The notes under the pieces: model-generated
Told to the model about the DNA's origin: nothing
What the model saw: only the letters and a program-made list of their open reading frames with translations
Database searches by the model: none
In this document: one piece after another, positions 1 through 8,525 of the stretch
How the letters are laid out: every line of letters begins with the position of its first letter
Position numbering within the stretch: position 1 is the stretch's first letter
Assembly (NCBI RefSeq): GCF_005930475.1
Contig: NZ_SJEW01000009.1
Coordinates: forward strand, 34,324 to 98,323
Origin: Modestobacter altitudinis
GTDB lineage: Bacteria; Actinomycetota; Actinomycetes; Mycobacteriales; Geodermatophilaceae
Length of the DNA: 64,000 nt
Direction of reading: 5' to 3'
Position numbers and translations under genes: made by a program

Positions 1-2
1 AG

Positions 3-1445
3 GTGCACCTGGACGGGGCGCAGGTCTGGCCGCAGGCGCACTCCGCCTTCCCGCCGAGCCGGATCCGCACCGCCGGCCGGCCGGGTGTGTTCCGGCTGGC
101 GTTCGGCTCCTGCCGGTACGCCACGCCGACCAGTGCGGACGTCCGCGATGCCATCCCGCCGGACGCGCTGGACAGCTACGCCCGGAAGATCGCCGGCACC
201 CCCGAGGACCAGTGGCCCGACGCGCTGGTGCTGCTCGGTGACCAGGTCTACGCCGACGAGCTCACCCCAGCGACGACGGCGTGGGTGTCCCAGCGCCGGG
301 ACCTGTCCCAGCCGCCGGGCGCCCAGGCCGCGGACTACGAGGAGTACACCCGCCTCTACACGGAGTCCTGGAGCGATCCGCAGGTCCGCTGGCTGATGTC
401 CAACGTCCCGTCGTCCATGGTGTTCGACGACCACGAGATGATCGACGACTGGAACACCTCGGCCGCCTGGCGCGCCGAGGTGACCGGGACCGACTGGTGG
501 CAGAAGCGGATCACCGGCGGGCTGACGAGCTACTGGGTCTACCAGCACCTGGGCAACCTCTCGCCCAACGAGCTGGCCGAGAACGACCTGTGGCAGGCGA
601 TCGAGGGCAGCGAGTCCCGGGACGCCGGCCCGCTGCTCGACGCGATGGCCCACCAGGCCGACACCGAGCCGCGGTCGGTGCGCTGGAGCTTCGTCCGGCA
701 CTGGGGCTCGGCGCGACTGATCATGCTCGACAGCCGGGCCGGGCGGGTGCTCGAGGAGGACGACCGCAAGATCCTCGACGACGCGGAGTTCGACTGGGTC
801 GAGGCCGCCATGCGCAACGCCGTCACCGACGGCGTCGAGCACCTGCTGATCGGCACCTCCCTGCCCTGGCTGCTCCCCCACTCCGTGCACGACCTGGAAC
901 GCTGGAACGAGACGCTGTCGGTGCGGCACGCCGGCAAGCCGCTGGGCCGGCTCGCCGAGCAGCTCCGGCAGGCCGCGGACCTCGAGCACTGGGCGGCGTT
1001 CGGGGGGTCCTTCGAGCGGCTGGGCCGGGCGCTGGTGTCGCTGGGCCGGGGCGAGCTGGGCCGCGCTCCGGCCACCGCCCTCGTCCTCTCCGGCGACGTC
1101 CACCACGCCTACGCCGCGGAGCTGGTGAACCCCGGCGGCCTGGACACCCGGGTGCACCAGCTGACCGTCTCGCCGCTGCACAACTCCGCGCCGCACGCCA
1201 TCGAGATCGGGTTCAAGGTCGGCTGGAGCCGCTGGGCGCGGGCGATCACCGGCGGCCTGCGCGCCCTGGCCCGGGTGGAGCGCAGTCCGCTGCGGTGGCG
1301 CAAGCAGGCCGGCCCGTACTTCGGCAACGAGCTGGGCGAGCTGCTGCTGGAGGGCCGGGACGCCCGGTTCCTGCTGTGGGCGACCAGCCGGGAGGACGAC
1401 GGGACACCGCGCTTCACCCAGGTGCTGGACACCCGGCTGTCGTAG
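3..1445 (+). CDS. PhoD-like metallophosphatase (5' partial)
   Basis: A reading frame open from the window edge encodes about 480 residues of an alkaline phosphatase D (PhoD) family protein. These enzymes hydrolyse phosphomono- or diesters using a metal centre and are often exported. Visible motifs are FGSCRY near residue 35, LLGDQVYADE near 80, FDDHEMIDDW near 142 and SGDVHHAYAAEL near 365; these supply the Asp, Tyr and His metal ligands of the family. The frame has a GTG at its first codon, but related actinobacterial proteins carry an extra N-terminal domain. The true start is therefore probably outside the window, and a signal peptide cannot be judged. It ends 11 bases before the next gene, which suggests co-transcription. 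The substrate is unknown. Confidence 0.85.
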   Translation: MHLDGAQVWPQAHSAFPPSRIRTAGRPGVFRLAFGSCRYATPTSADVRDAIPPDALDSYARKIAGTPEDQWPDALVLLGDQVYADELTPATTAWVSQRRDLSQPPGAQAADYEEYTRLYTESWSDPQVRWLMSNVPSSMVFDDHEMIDDWNTSAAWRAEVTGTDWWQKRITGGLTSYWVYQHLGNLSPNELAENDLWQAIEGSESRDAGPLLDAMAHQADTEPRSVRWSFVRHWGSARLIMLDSRAGRVLEEDDRKILDDAEFDWVEAAMRNAVTDGVEHLLIGTSLPWLLPHSVHDLERWNETLSVRHAGKPLGRLAEQLRQAADLEHWAAFGGSFERLGRALVSLGRGELGRAPATALVLSGDVHHAYAAELVNPGGLDTRVHQLTVSPLHNSAPHAIEIGFKVGWSRWARAITGGLRALARVERSPLRWRKQAGPYFGNELGELLLEGRDARFLLWATSREDDGTPRFTQVLDTRLS

Positions 1446-1456
1446 GCGATCTCCGG

Positions 1457-2257
1457 GTGAGCGCCGTCCGACTGGTCACCTTCAACACCCACCACGGCGT
1501 CGGGGACGACGGCCGGCACGACCTGGCCCGGGTGGCCCGGCTGCTCGACGACGCCGATCCCGACGTCATCTGCCTGCAGGAGGTCGACCGGCACTTCGGT
1601 GAGCGGAGCGAGTTCGTCGACCAGGCACTGCTGCTGGCCGAGGCGCTGGACCGGGAGCTCGCCTGGGCACCGTCGATCGACAAGGCCCCCCAGGGCGGCC
1701 GGACGGAGCGACGGCAGTACGGCAACGCCCTGCTGTCGCGGCTGCCGGTGCGCAGCTCCGAGGTCCACGCCCTGCCCGGTGGCGGTGAGCCGCGGAGCGC
1801 GCTGCACGCCCGGCTGCAGCTCGAGGGGAGCGAGCTCGAGGTGGTCACCACCCACCTGTCCAGCCGGTCGCCCGCCGACCGGGCGGCGCAGGCCGCCACC
1901 CTCGCCCGGCTGCACCCCGGGGGCTCGCCGACGGTGGTGGTCGGTGACCTCAACGCCGACGCCGGTGCCCCCGAGCTCGACGCGCTGCGCCAGCGGTTCG
2001 CCGACGCGTGGGAGCTGGCCACCGACCGCAGCGACCAGGCCGGCCGGTTCTCGCTGCGCGGGGGCCGCGGCCTGACCCATCCGGCGCGGCGACCGCGGGT
2101 GCGGATCGACCAGGTGTGGGTCTCCCCGGACGTGTCCGTCGTCGACGCCCGGGTGCTCGACGGCGCGGCCACCTCCGACCATCACCCGCTGCTGGTCGAC
2201 CTGGTGATGAAGGACCCCCTCTCCCCCGCCCCTCGCACGCTCGGGGCGGGCCCCTAG
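1457..2257 (+). CDS. Endonuclease/exonuclease/phosphatase family protein
   Basis: A 266-residue protein of the EEP (DNase I-like/AP endonuclease) fold, which cleaves phosphodiester or phosphomonoester bonds with a divalent metal. The family motifs run in order: LVTFNTHHG at the N-terminus (metal-binding Asn), CLQEVD near residue 38 (catalytic Glu), VVGDLNADA near 158 (Asp and Asn) and TSDHHPLLVDL near 240 (terminal Asp-His pair). The GTG start follows the upstream phosphatase by 11 bases. The last 15 or so residues (KDPLSPAPRTLGAGP) are encoded by a copy of the dispersed palindromic element, so the natural C-terminus may have been replaced. Substrate (nucleic acid, lipid or inositol phosphate) cannot be told from sequence. 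Confidence 0.85.
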   Translation: MSAVRLVTFNTHHGVGDDGRHDLARVARLLDDADPDVICLQEVDRHFGERSEFVDQALLLAEALDRELAWAPSIDKAPQGGRTERRQYGNALLSRLPVRSSEVHALPGGGEPRSALHARLQLEGSELEVVTTHLSSRSPADRAAQAATLARLHPGGSPTVVVGDLNADAGAPELDALRQRFADAWELATDRSDQAGRFSLRGGRGLTHPARRPRVRIDQVWVSPDVSVVDARVLDGAATSDHHPLLVDLVMKDPLSPAPRTLGAGP

Positions 2258-2265
2258 AGGGGGCC
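2212..2265 (+). repeat. Dispersed palindromic element, copy A
   Basis: An imperfect inverted repeat that begins GGACCCCCTCT and ends AGAGGGGGCC, around a centre CTCGCACGCTCGGGG shared with the other copies. It covers the last codons and stop of the nuclease gene and ends 6 bases from the smc stop. In RNA it would fold into a stable hairpin and could end transcription in both directions between these convergent genes. It matches copies D, E and H less closely than they match each other. Confidence 0.75.
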
Positions 2266-2271
2266 GTACCG

Positions 2272-5200
2272 CTAGGCCGTCTGGAGCTCCCGGAGACGCT
2301 GGCTGATGACGCCGGTGATGCCGTCGCCGCGCATGCTCACGCCGTAGAGGGCGTCGGCGATCTCCATCGTCCGCTTCTGGTGGGTGATGACGATCAGCTG
2401 CGAGCTGCTGCGGAGCTGCTCGACGAGGGTGAGCAGCCGGCCCAGGTTGACGTCGTCGAGCGCGGCCTCGACCTCGTCGAGCACGTAGAACGGCGAGGGG
2501 CGGGCGCGGAAGATCGCCACCAGCAGCGCGACCGCGGTCAGCGACCGCTCACCGCCGGACAGCAGCGACAGCCGCTTCACCTTCTTACCGGGCGGGCGCG
2601 CCTCGACCTCCACCCCGGTCGTCAGCAGGTCGTCGGGGTCGGTGAGGTAGATGCGTCCCTCGCCGCCGGGGAAGAGGATCGAGAAGACCTCGGCGAACTC
2701 GCGCTGGGTGTCGGCGAAGGCCTCGGCGAACACCTCGTGGATGCGGGCGTCGACCTCGCGGACGACGGTGAGCAGGTCCCGGCGGGTGTTCTTGAGGTCC
2801 TCCAGCTGGGTGGCGAGGAAGGTGTGCCGCTCCTCCAGCGCGGCGAACTCCTCCAGCGCCAGCGGGTTGACCTTGCCCAGCGCGGCGAGGTCGCGCTCGG
2901 CGCGGGCGGCCCGGCGTTCGGTCACCGCGCGGTCGTAGCGGACCGGCTCTGGTTCGGGCTCGCCCGCCTCGGCCGCTGCCGCGACCTGTGCCTGGGTCGG
3001 CGGCACCAGCGCCGCCGGGCCGTACTCGCCGACCAGGGTGGGCAGGTCGACGCCGTACTCCTCGGCCGCGCGCGCCTCCAGTGCCTCGATCCGCAGCCGC
3101 TGCTCGGCGCGGGCGACCTCGTCGCGGTGCACCTCGTCGGTGAGCCGGTCCAGCTCTCCGGTGTGCTCCCGGACCCGGGCGCGGACCACCAGCAGCTCGG
3201 CCTCCCGGCCGGTGCGGGCCACGGCCAGGGCGTCGCGCTCGGTGACGGCACGGGCCAGCGACGCGCTCAGCGCGGTCTGGGCCTCCTCCGCGCCGCGGCG
3301 CACGGCTGCGGCGACGCGGGCCCCGCGCTCCCGGGCGACCCGGGCCGCCGCGGCCCGCTCGCGCGCGGCGCGCTCCTGCCGGGCCTGGCGACGCAACGAC
3401 TCCGCCCGCCCGGTGAGCGACCGGGCGCGCTCCTCGGCGGTGCGCACCCCGAGCCGGGCCTCGGTCTCCGCCTGCCGGGCACCGGCGGCCTCGGCCCGGA
3501 GCCGGTCGCGCTCGTCGGTCGAGGGCTCCTCCTCCAACGGCGCGGCCTCGGCGGCGGCCAGCCGCTCCTCGATCTCGACCAGCCCGGCGACCGCGGCGTC
3601 GCGGGCCTGCTCCGCGCGCACCCGGGCGGCATCCAGCCGCTGCGCCTCGGCGACCGCCGAGCGCGCGGCGGCTCCCAGCTCGGCCAGCTCGGCGGCGGCG
3701 GCCGAGCGCGCCCGGTCACCGGCCTGCCGGGCGGTGAGCGCGGTGTCGACGTCGGCGGAGCGCTGCGCGGCGACGTCCCGGGCGTCGGCCAGCTCGTCGG
3801 CCAGCCGGGCGGCGGTGGCGGTGGCGCGGTCCAGCTCCGCCGCGGCCTCGTCGACCCGGGCCCGCACCTCGAGCCCCGACGGGGCGTTCAGCTGGCCGCC
3901 CACCGCCCAGTCGGCGCCGAGCAGGTCACCGGAGCCGGTGACCGCCCGGACCCGCGGGTGGGTGCGCACCAGCGCCACGGCGGCGGCCAGGTCGCCGACG
4001 ACGGCGACCCGCTCCAGCGCGCGGGCCAGCGCCGGGCCGAGCTCGGCGGGTGCGGTGACCAGGTCGAGGGCCCAGCGAGCGCCCTCGGGCAGCTCCGGCC
4101 AGCCGTCCCGGGCGACCGGGGGCAGGCCGCCGGTGACCAGCAGGCCCACCCGCCCGCCGTCGGTCCCGGCCAGGTGGGTGAGCACGTCGGCGGCCTCGGC
4201 GACCCCGGCGACGACCACCGCGTCGGCCAGCCCGCCCAGGGCGGCCGCGATCGGGACCTCGGCGCCCGGCGCGACGGTGAGCCGGTCGGGGACCGGCCCG
4301 AGCACCCCGGACAGGCCGGCGGCGAGCACGGCGGCCGCGCCGTCGGCGGGGGCGAGCCCCAGGGCCAGCGCGTCGCGGCGGGCCTGCCAGCCGGCGCGGT
4401 CCCGTTCGGCGGCGCGTTCGGCGGCGGTCAGCTCGGCGACGGTGCGGGCGGCCCCGGCGGAGGCCGCGATCGCGGCGGCGTGCGCTGCGGCGAGGTCCTC
4501 GTCACCGCCGGCGTCCTCGGTCAGCTCTGCGCGCCGGGCCTCCAGCCGTTCCGCAGCCGCGTCGGCCCGGTCGGCGGCCTCGGTGGCCGCGGCGGCGAGC
4601 CGGTCGATCTCCGCCTCCCCCGCCGCGGCACGCGACCGGCCCGCGGCCACCTTCCCGGAGAGCCGGGCCAGGTGCTCGCGGCGGTCGGCCAGCGCACGGG
4701 CGGCGGCGACCAGGGCACGCTCCGCCTCGGACAGGGCCGTCTCCACCTCGGCCCGCAGCGCCACGGCGGTCGTCAGCCGGGCGCGCTCGGCCTCCAGTGA
4801 CTCGGCGAGCTCGCGCTCGGTCGCCTCGACCCGCTCGGCCTCGGCGTCCAGCGCGTCCGGGTCGCGGCCGGTGGGACCGGCCGGCGGCGCGGCGGACAGG
4901 TGCCGGTGCCGCTCGGCGGCCAGCTGGCCGACGCTGCGGAAGCGCTCGGCCAGGGTGGACAGCCGGTACCAGCTGTCCTGGGCGGTGGCCAGCGCGGGCG
5001 CATCGGCGGCCAGCTGCCGTTCCAGGGCCGACTCGGTGCGGGAGGCCTCACCCAGCGCGGCCTCGACCACCGCCCGGCGGGCGCGCGCGGCGGTCTCGTC
5101 GGCGACGTCGGCATCGAGGGCGTCGCGCAGCCCGACCAGGTCGTCGGCGAGCAGCCGCAGCCGGGCGTCCCGCAGGTCGGCCTGGACCCCGGCCGCCCGG

Positions 5201-5838
5201 CGGGCCACCTCGGCCTGCTTGCCCAGCGGCTTGAGCTGGCGGCGCAGCTCGGCGGTCAGGTCGCCCAGCCGGTCGAGGTTGGCCTGCATCGCGTCGAGCT
5301 TGCGGAGCGCCTTCTCCTTGCGCTTGCGGTGCTTGAGGACGCCGGCGGCCTCCTCGACGAAGGCGCGCCTGTCCTCCGGGCGACCGGACAGGACGGCGTC
5401 GAGCTGCCCCTGCCCGACGATGACGTGCATCTCCCGGCCGATGCCCGAGTCGCTCAGCAGTTCCTGGACGTCGAGCAGCCGGACCTTGTCACCGTTGATC
5501 TCGTACTCGCTCTCACCGGAGCGGTACATCCGGCGGGTGATCGACACCTCGGTGTAGTCGATGGGCAGCGCGCCGTCGGCGTTGTCGATCGTCAGCGTCA
5601 CCTCGGCGCGGCCCAGCGCCGGCCGACCGGCCGTGCCGGCGAAGATGACGTCCTCCATCTTCCCGCCGCGCAGGCTCTTGGCGCCCTGCTCGCCGAGCAC
5701 CCAGGCGATCGCGTCGACGACGTTGGACTTGCCCGAGCCGTTCGGGCCGACGACGGCGGTGATGCCGGGTTCCAGGCGGAGCGTCGTCGGCGACGCGAAG
5801 GACTTGAAGCCCTTGAGCGTCAGGCTGGACAGGTGCAC
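2272..5838 (-). CDS. smc: Chromosome segregation ATPase SMC
   Basis: A 1188-residue structural-maintenance-of-chromosomes protein, the normal length for bacterial SMC. It loads on DNA with ScpA/ScpB and organises and separates sister chromosomes. The N-terminus begins MHLSSLTLKGFKSF and has the Walker A loop GPNGSGKSN near residue 33. Two long coiled coils rich in Ala, Glu and Arg flank a hinge near residues 500-640 (GVLGPVPDRL). The C-terminal head carries the ABC signature LLSGGERS near 1090 and the Walker B strand FYVLDEVEAALDD. The GTG start at 5838 was chosen because it gives the canonical N-terminus; the frame stays open upstream but shows no family similarity there. It is the last gene of the rnc-mutM-acyP-smc string conserved in actinobacteria. 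Confidence 0.97.
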   Translation of the reverse strand: MHLSSLTLKGFKSFASPTTLRLEPGITAVVGPNGSGKSNVVDAIAWVLGEQGAKSLRGGKMEDVIFAGTAGRPALGRAEVTLTIDNADGALPIDYTEVSITRRMYRSGESEYEINGDKVRLLDVQELLSDSGIGREMHVIVGQGQLDAVLSGRPEDRRAFVEEAAGVLKHRKRKEKALRKLDAMQANLDRLGDLTAELRRQLKPLGKQAEVARRAAGVQADLRDARLRLLADDLVGLRDALDADVADETAARARRAVVEAALGEASRTESALERQLAADAPALATAQDSWYRLSTLAERFRSVGQLAAERHRHLSAAPPAGPTGRDPDALDAEAERVEATERELAESLEAERARLTTAVALRAEVETALSEAERALVAAARALADRREHLARLSGKVAAGRSRAAAGEAEIDRLAAAATEAADRADAAAERLEARRAELTEDAGGDEDLAAAHAAAIAASAGAARTVAELTAAERAAERDRAGWQARRDALALGLAPADGAAAVLAAGLSGVLGPVPDRLTVAPGAEVPIAAALGGLADAVVVAGVAEAADVLTHLAGTDGGRVGLLVTGGLPPVARDGWPELPEGARWALDLVTAPAELGPALARALERVAVVGDLAAAVALVRTHPRVRAVTGSGDLLGADWAVGGQLNAPSGLEVRARVDEAAAELDRATATAARLADELADARDVAAQRSADVDTALTARQAGDRARSAAAAELAELGAAARSAVAEAQRLDAARVRAEQARDAAVAGLVEIEERLAAAEAAPLEEEPSTDERDRLRAEAAGARQAETEARLGVRTAEERARSLTGRAESLRRQARQERAARERAAAARVARERGARVAAAVRRGAEEAQTALSASLARAVTERDALAVARTGREAELLVVRARVREHTGELDRLTDEVHRDEVARAEQRLRIEALEARAAEEYGVDLPTLVGEYGPAALVPPTQAQVAAAAEAGEPEPEPVRYDRAVTERRAARAERDLAALGKVNPLALEEFAALEERHTFLATQLEDLKNTRRDLLTVVREVDARIHEVFAEAFADTQREFAEVFSILFPGGEGRIYLTDPDDLLTTGVEVEARPPGKKVKRLSLLSGGERSLTAVALLVAIFRARPSPFYVLDEVEAALDDVNLGRLLTLVEQLRSSSQLIVITHQKRTMEIADALYGVSMRGDGITGVISQRLRELQTA

Positions 5839-5915
5839 GGCGGAGAGGCTCCCGGAGGGGTACGACAGTCCTGCTCGGCGCAGGGTCGCCCCATGATGAC
5901 CGACGGCATGCCGAT

Positions 5916-5945
5916 CGCCCCTCGCGTCGGTGGACGCGAGGGGCG
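5916..5945. other. Perfect 13-bp-arm hairpin upstream of smc
   Basis: CGCCCCTCGCGTC and GACGCGAGGGGCG form 13-bp perfect arms around a four-base loop, 78 bases before the smc start. No T-run follows on the minus strand. It may be a factor-independent terminator of the upstream genes, an mRNA stabiliser or a protein site. With repeat copy B it makes this 181-base gap unusually rich in structure. Confidence 0.6.
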
Positions 5946-5965
5946 CCTGGGGCGGGTGAGCAGGA

Positions 5966-6018
5966 GGACGCCTCCCTCTCACCCCTCGCCGGCTCGGGAT
6001 GAGCCTCCGGACGGGGCC
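5966..6018 (+). repeat. Dispersed palindromic element, copy B
   Basis: Matches the consensus core CACCCCTCG...GCTCGGG...GAGCCTC and the terminal GGACGGGGCC; the left arm has diverged (GGACGCCTCC). Like copy H it is followed by GTCAGGCGA, so the shared sequence continues past the 54-bp core. Its right edge lies one base from the stop codon of the small coiled-coil gene. Confidence 0.75.
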
Positions 6019-6019
6019 G

Positions 6020-6211
6020 TCAGGCGAGAGCGGGCGCGGCCGACTCGTGGGCCATGGTGAGCAGCTCGCGGGCGATCGTGGCGTCCCGCTCCTCACGGAG
6101 GGCGGCGATCTCCTCCTCGAGGCGGCGCACCTTCGCGCGCAGGGCGGCGTTCTCCTCGGCTACTCGAAGCTCGTGCGGAGCGACGATCGAACCGAACAGG
6201 GCCTTGGCCAT
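6020..6211 (-). CDS. Small coiled-coil protein between acyP and smc
   Basis: A 63-residue protein with an ATG start. It opens MAKALFGSIV and then forms a charged heptad-type helix (residues about 15-50, rich in Glu, Arg, Leu and Ala), ending in an Ala-rich tail. From memory, small actinobacterial proteins with an N-terminal MAKAL(L/F)G and a coiled coil are common near these housekeeping genes, but I cannot name a function. Its place directly before smc, in the same orientation, makes a chromosome or cell-division partner conceivable; that is inference only. Its ATG follows the acylphosphatase remnant by 146 bases. Confidence 0.75.
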   Translation of the reverse strand: MAKALFGSIVAPHELRVAEENAALRAKVRRLEEEIAALREERDATIARELLTMAHESAAPALA

Positions 6212-6357
6212 GGCTCAGCGGCCTTTCACGTGCAGGAGTGGGTCCCTCGCACCGCCGGGGCGGTCTGCGCGGGTTGGTGTCCTCAGGGTGACAGCCGCTT
6301 CGACCTGGGTCAACGGCGCAGCTACCTCTGCCGGGTGTCGGGCGGATGTCGTCTTGG

Positions 6358-6623
6358 TCACCCCACGGTGAAGCCGGCCACCCCTGCACCACGTCGTCGC
6401 GGTGCTGCACACCGGCGACCGCGCCCGGCGCCCGCGGTCCGGAGAGCTCGGCCAGGACCGCACGGACGTCGTCCGCCGGGCCCTCGAGCACCACCTCGGC
6501 CCGTCCACGAAGGACCCCGCTGCCCCCCACGCCTCGCAGGCTCGGCGCGGGCCCCTGCACCGGGGCCGGGCCGACGCCCTGCACCTGACCCTCGACCAGC
6601 GCGAGGACGCGCAGCACCGTCAC
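6358..6623 (-). pseudogene. acyP: Acylphosphatase remnant, interrupted by repeat and frameshift
   Basis: Acylphosphatase (about 90 residues) hydrolyses acyl phosphates. The GTG start at 6623 overlaps the mutM stop as GTGA, the expected position in the rnc-mutM-acyP-smc order. Reading gives [17 protein letters not shown], the start of the family's phosphate loop. The next 20 codons come from repeat copy C instead of the FRWW-type helix, so the catalytic Arg and the downstream Asn are gone. The fold resumes as GRAEVVLEGPADDVRAVL. Near the end the frame slips: the proper C-terminus GVAGFTVG with its TGA at 6358-6360 is in another frame, restorable by one extra G in the GGGG run. Length 266 bases is not divisible by three. 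Almost certainly non-functional. Confidence 0.85.
6512..6567 (+). repeat. Dispersed palindromic element, copy C (inside acyP)
   Basis: Reads GGACCCCGCTGCC...CCTCGCAGGCTCGG...CACCGGGGCC, preceded by CGAA as in copy E. This is the only copy in the middle of a gene. Its ends coincide with where acylphosphatase similarity is lost and regained, so the element appears to have replaced about 23 original codons. It is more diverged than copies D, E and H, which suggests an older insertion. Confidence 0.75.
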
Positions 6624-7504
6624 GATCGTCGGACCCGTGGCCGCGGTTGGCACTGCGGGCAGCTGTAGCTGGACCGGTTCATGAACGACTCGCGGCGGAT
6701 CGGGGTCCCGCACCGGGGGCACGGCCGGTCCAGCTGGCCGTAGACCGCCAGGTGCCGGGAGAAGTACCCGCTCTGCCCGTTGACGTCGACGTAGAGCGAG
6801 TCGAAGGAGGTGCCGCCCTGCTCGAGGCTCTCCCCCAGCACGTCGCGGACGCCCTCCAGGAGGTCGGCGACCTGGGCGCGGGTGAGCTTGTCGGTGGGCC
6901 GGGCGCCGTGCAGCCGGGCGCGCCACAGCGACTCGTCGGCGTAGATGTTGCCGACCCCGCCGATCAGGGTCTGGTCCAGCAGCGCACGCTTGACCTCGGT
7001 GTGCCGACGGCGGAGCGCGGCGCTGAAGGCGTCGACGTCGAAGGCGTCGTCCAGCGGGTCGATGGCGATGTGTGCCAGCCGCGGCGGCACGTCGGCGGGG
7101 TCCGTCCCCGCGCCGTCCTCCACCGCCAGCCCGCCGAACGTGCGCTGGTCGACGAAGCGCAGCTCGCGGCCGCCGTCGGTGAACCGGAGACGGGCGCGCA
7201 GGTGGACCTCGTCGGCCTCCTCGGGCTTCTCCACGAGCAGCTGCCCGCTCATCCCGAGATGGGCGACCAGGGCACGGCCGGTGGGGGTGCCGTCGGCCTC
7301 GGCGACGGGCAGCCACAGGTACTTCCCGCGCCGGTGGGCGGCGGTCAGGGTGCGACCGGTCAGCGCGGCCACGAAGTGCTCGGTCCCCTCGAGGTGCCGG
7401 CGGACCGCCCGCGGGTGGTGCACCTCGACCGCGGCGACGGTCCGGCCGGTGACCCAGCGGTCGAGGCCGCGCCGGACGACCTCGACCTCGGGCAGCTCGG
7501 GCAC
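6620..7504 (-). CDS. mutM: Formamidopyrimidine-DNA glycosylase (Fpg/MutM)
   Basis: A 294-residue base-excision repair enzyme that removes 8-oxoguanine and formamidopyrimidines and nicks the strand by beta/delta elimination. The GTG-initiated N-terminus (M)PELPEVE supplies the catalytic Pro2 and Glu3. A conserved Lys lies in [10 protein letters not shown] near residue 60, and FVDQRTFGG near 115 belongs to the catalytic domain. The C-terminal zinc finger has CPRC and CPQC pairs around residues 264-287, with [13 protein letters not shown] before it. It starts one base after the rnc stop and overlaps the acyP start, so these genes are translated as one unit. Confidence 0.97.
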   Translation of the reverse strand: MPELPEVEVVRRGLDRWVTGRTVAAVEVHHPRAVRRHLEGTEHFVAALTGRTLTAAHRRGKYLWLPVAEADGTPTGRALVAHLGMSGQLLVEKPEEADEVHLRARLRFTDGGRELRFVDQRTFGGLAVEDGAGTDPADVPPRLAHIAIDPLDDAFDVDAFSAALRRRHTEVKRALLDQTLIGGVGNIYADESLWRARLHGARPTDKLTRAQVADLLEGVRDVLGESLEQGGTSFDSLYVDVNGQSGYFSRHLAVYGQLDRPCPRCGTPIRRESFMNRSSYSCPQCQPRPRVRRS

Positions 7505-7505
7505 G

Positions 7506-8261
7506 TCAGCCGCCCGCGGGTCCGCCGTCGGTCGCCGTCGTGAGCGAGTGCCACGCGGCTTCGGCGGCCTCCTGCTCGGCGGCCTTCTTGGTGCGTCCGG
7601 TGCCCTTGCCGCGGATCTGGCCGGCCAGCAGCACGGCGGCGGTGAACGTCTTGGCGTGGTCGGGACCGGTGTCCTCGACGTCGTAGACCGGGGCGCCCAG
7701 GCCCTGGCCGGCAGCGAGCTCCTGCAGGCTGGTCTTCCAGTCCAGTGCGGCGCCGCGGGTGGCCGACTCGGCCAGCAGCGGGTCGAACAGCCGGTGGACG
7801 ATCGCCGAGGCGGTGGTCAGCCCCAGCCCCAGGTGGACGGCGCCGATGAGCGCCTCCAGTGCATCGGCGAGGATCGAGTCCTTCTCCCGGCCGCCGGTGG
7901 TCGTCTCGCCGCGGCCCAGCAGCAGGTGCGGGCCGATGCCGCCCTCGCCGAGCGAGCGGGAGACGCGGGCCAGCGAGTTCATGTTGACCACCGAGGCGCG
8001 CAGCTTGGCCAGCTGCCCCTCGGGCAGCTCGGGGTGGCTCCGGTAGAGCTCGTCGGTCACCACGAGCCCGAGCACCGAGTCGCCGAGGAACTCCAGGCGC
8101 TCGTTGGTCGGCAGGCCACCGTGCTCGTACGCGTAGGACCGGTGGGTCAGCGCCAGCTCCAGCAGTGCCGGGGACAGCTCGACGCCCAGGGCGTCGGCGA
8201 GCCAGCGGCCGGCGGCGTCGGTGTGCTCGGTCACGACGGGCGGACGACCGGCGGCGTCCAC
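7506..8261 (-). CDS. rnc: Ribonuclease III
   Basis: A 251-residue RNase III, which cuts double-stranded RNA in rRNA processing and mRNA decay. The nuclease signature [16 protein letters not shown] lies near residue 53, and a second acidic site [13 protein letters not shown] near 120 completes the metal centre. A dsRNA-binding domain follows ([14 protein letters not shown] to the [13 protein letters not shown] helix, about 170-245). The GTG at 8261 is taken as start; a second GTG at 8234 would remove nine residues with no family motif, so the exact start is uncertain. It sits 82 bases after rpmF, with a hairpin between, and one base before mutM. Confidence 0.95.
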   Translation of the reverse strand: MDAAGRPPVVTEHTDAAGRWLADALGVELSPALLELALTHRSYAYEHGGLPTNERLEFLGDSVLGLVVTDELYRSHPELPEGQLAKLRASVVNMNSLARVSRSLGEGGIGPHLLLGRGETTTGGREKDSILADALEALIGAVHLGLGLTTASAIVHRLFDPLLAESATRGAALDWKTSLQELAAGQGLGAPVYDVEDTGPDHAKTFTAAVLLAGQIRGKGTGRTKKAAEQEAAEAAWHSLTTATDGGPAGG

Positions 8262-8265
8262 GGCC

Positions 8266-8290
8266 GCAGGCCCCCTGCCGGGGGGCCTGC
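8266..8290. terminator. Hairpin between rpmF and rnc
   Basis: GCAGGCCCCC and GGGGGCCTGC form perfect 10-bp arms with a five-base loop, just upstream of the rnc start codon and 54 bases after the rpmF stop. There is no T-run. It could partially terminate transcription after rpmF, or be a self-cleavage target of RNase III, as is known for rnc leaders in other bacteria; that role is speculation here. Confidence 0.5.
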
Positions 8291-8343
8291 CGCCGAGGAC
8301 GCCGGAGCGGAGGTCGGCTGCGCCATGGTGCGGGTGCGCAGGG

Positions 8344-8523
8344 TCAGACCGCGAGGACCTGACGGCCGTCGTGCTGACCGCAGGTGGGGCACGCGATGTG
8401 CGGGGGCTTGAGCTCGCCGCAGGCCTTGTTCGGGCAGGGGGCCAGGGTCGGGGCCGTGGCCTTCCACTGCGACCGGCGCGAGCGGGTGTTGCTGCGCGAG
8501 GTGCGCCGCTTCGGGACAGCCAT
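8344..8523 (-). CDS. rpmF: 50S ribosomal protein L32
   Basis: A 59-residue protein that begins [20 protein letters not shown], the highly conserved L32 opening, and continues with two cysteine pairs, CPNKAC (Cys30, Cys35) and CPTC (Cys45, Cys48), that form a zinc ribbon. This is the zinc-containing form. It starts two bases after the yceD stop; yceD-rpmF is a conserved pair across bacteria. Confidence 0.97.
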   Translation of the reverse strand: MAVPKRRTSRSNTRSRRSQWKATAPTLAPCPNKACGELKPPHIACPTCGQHDGRQVLAV

Positions 8524-8525
8524 GA

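Noticed and set aside
2008..4800. Plus-strand open frame opposite smc (930 codons)
   Set aside because: Antisense shadow of the smc coiled coil; no domain and strong Gly/Leu/Arg bias.
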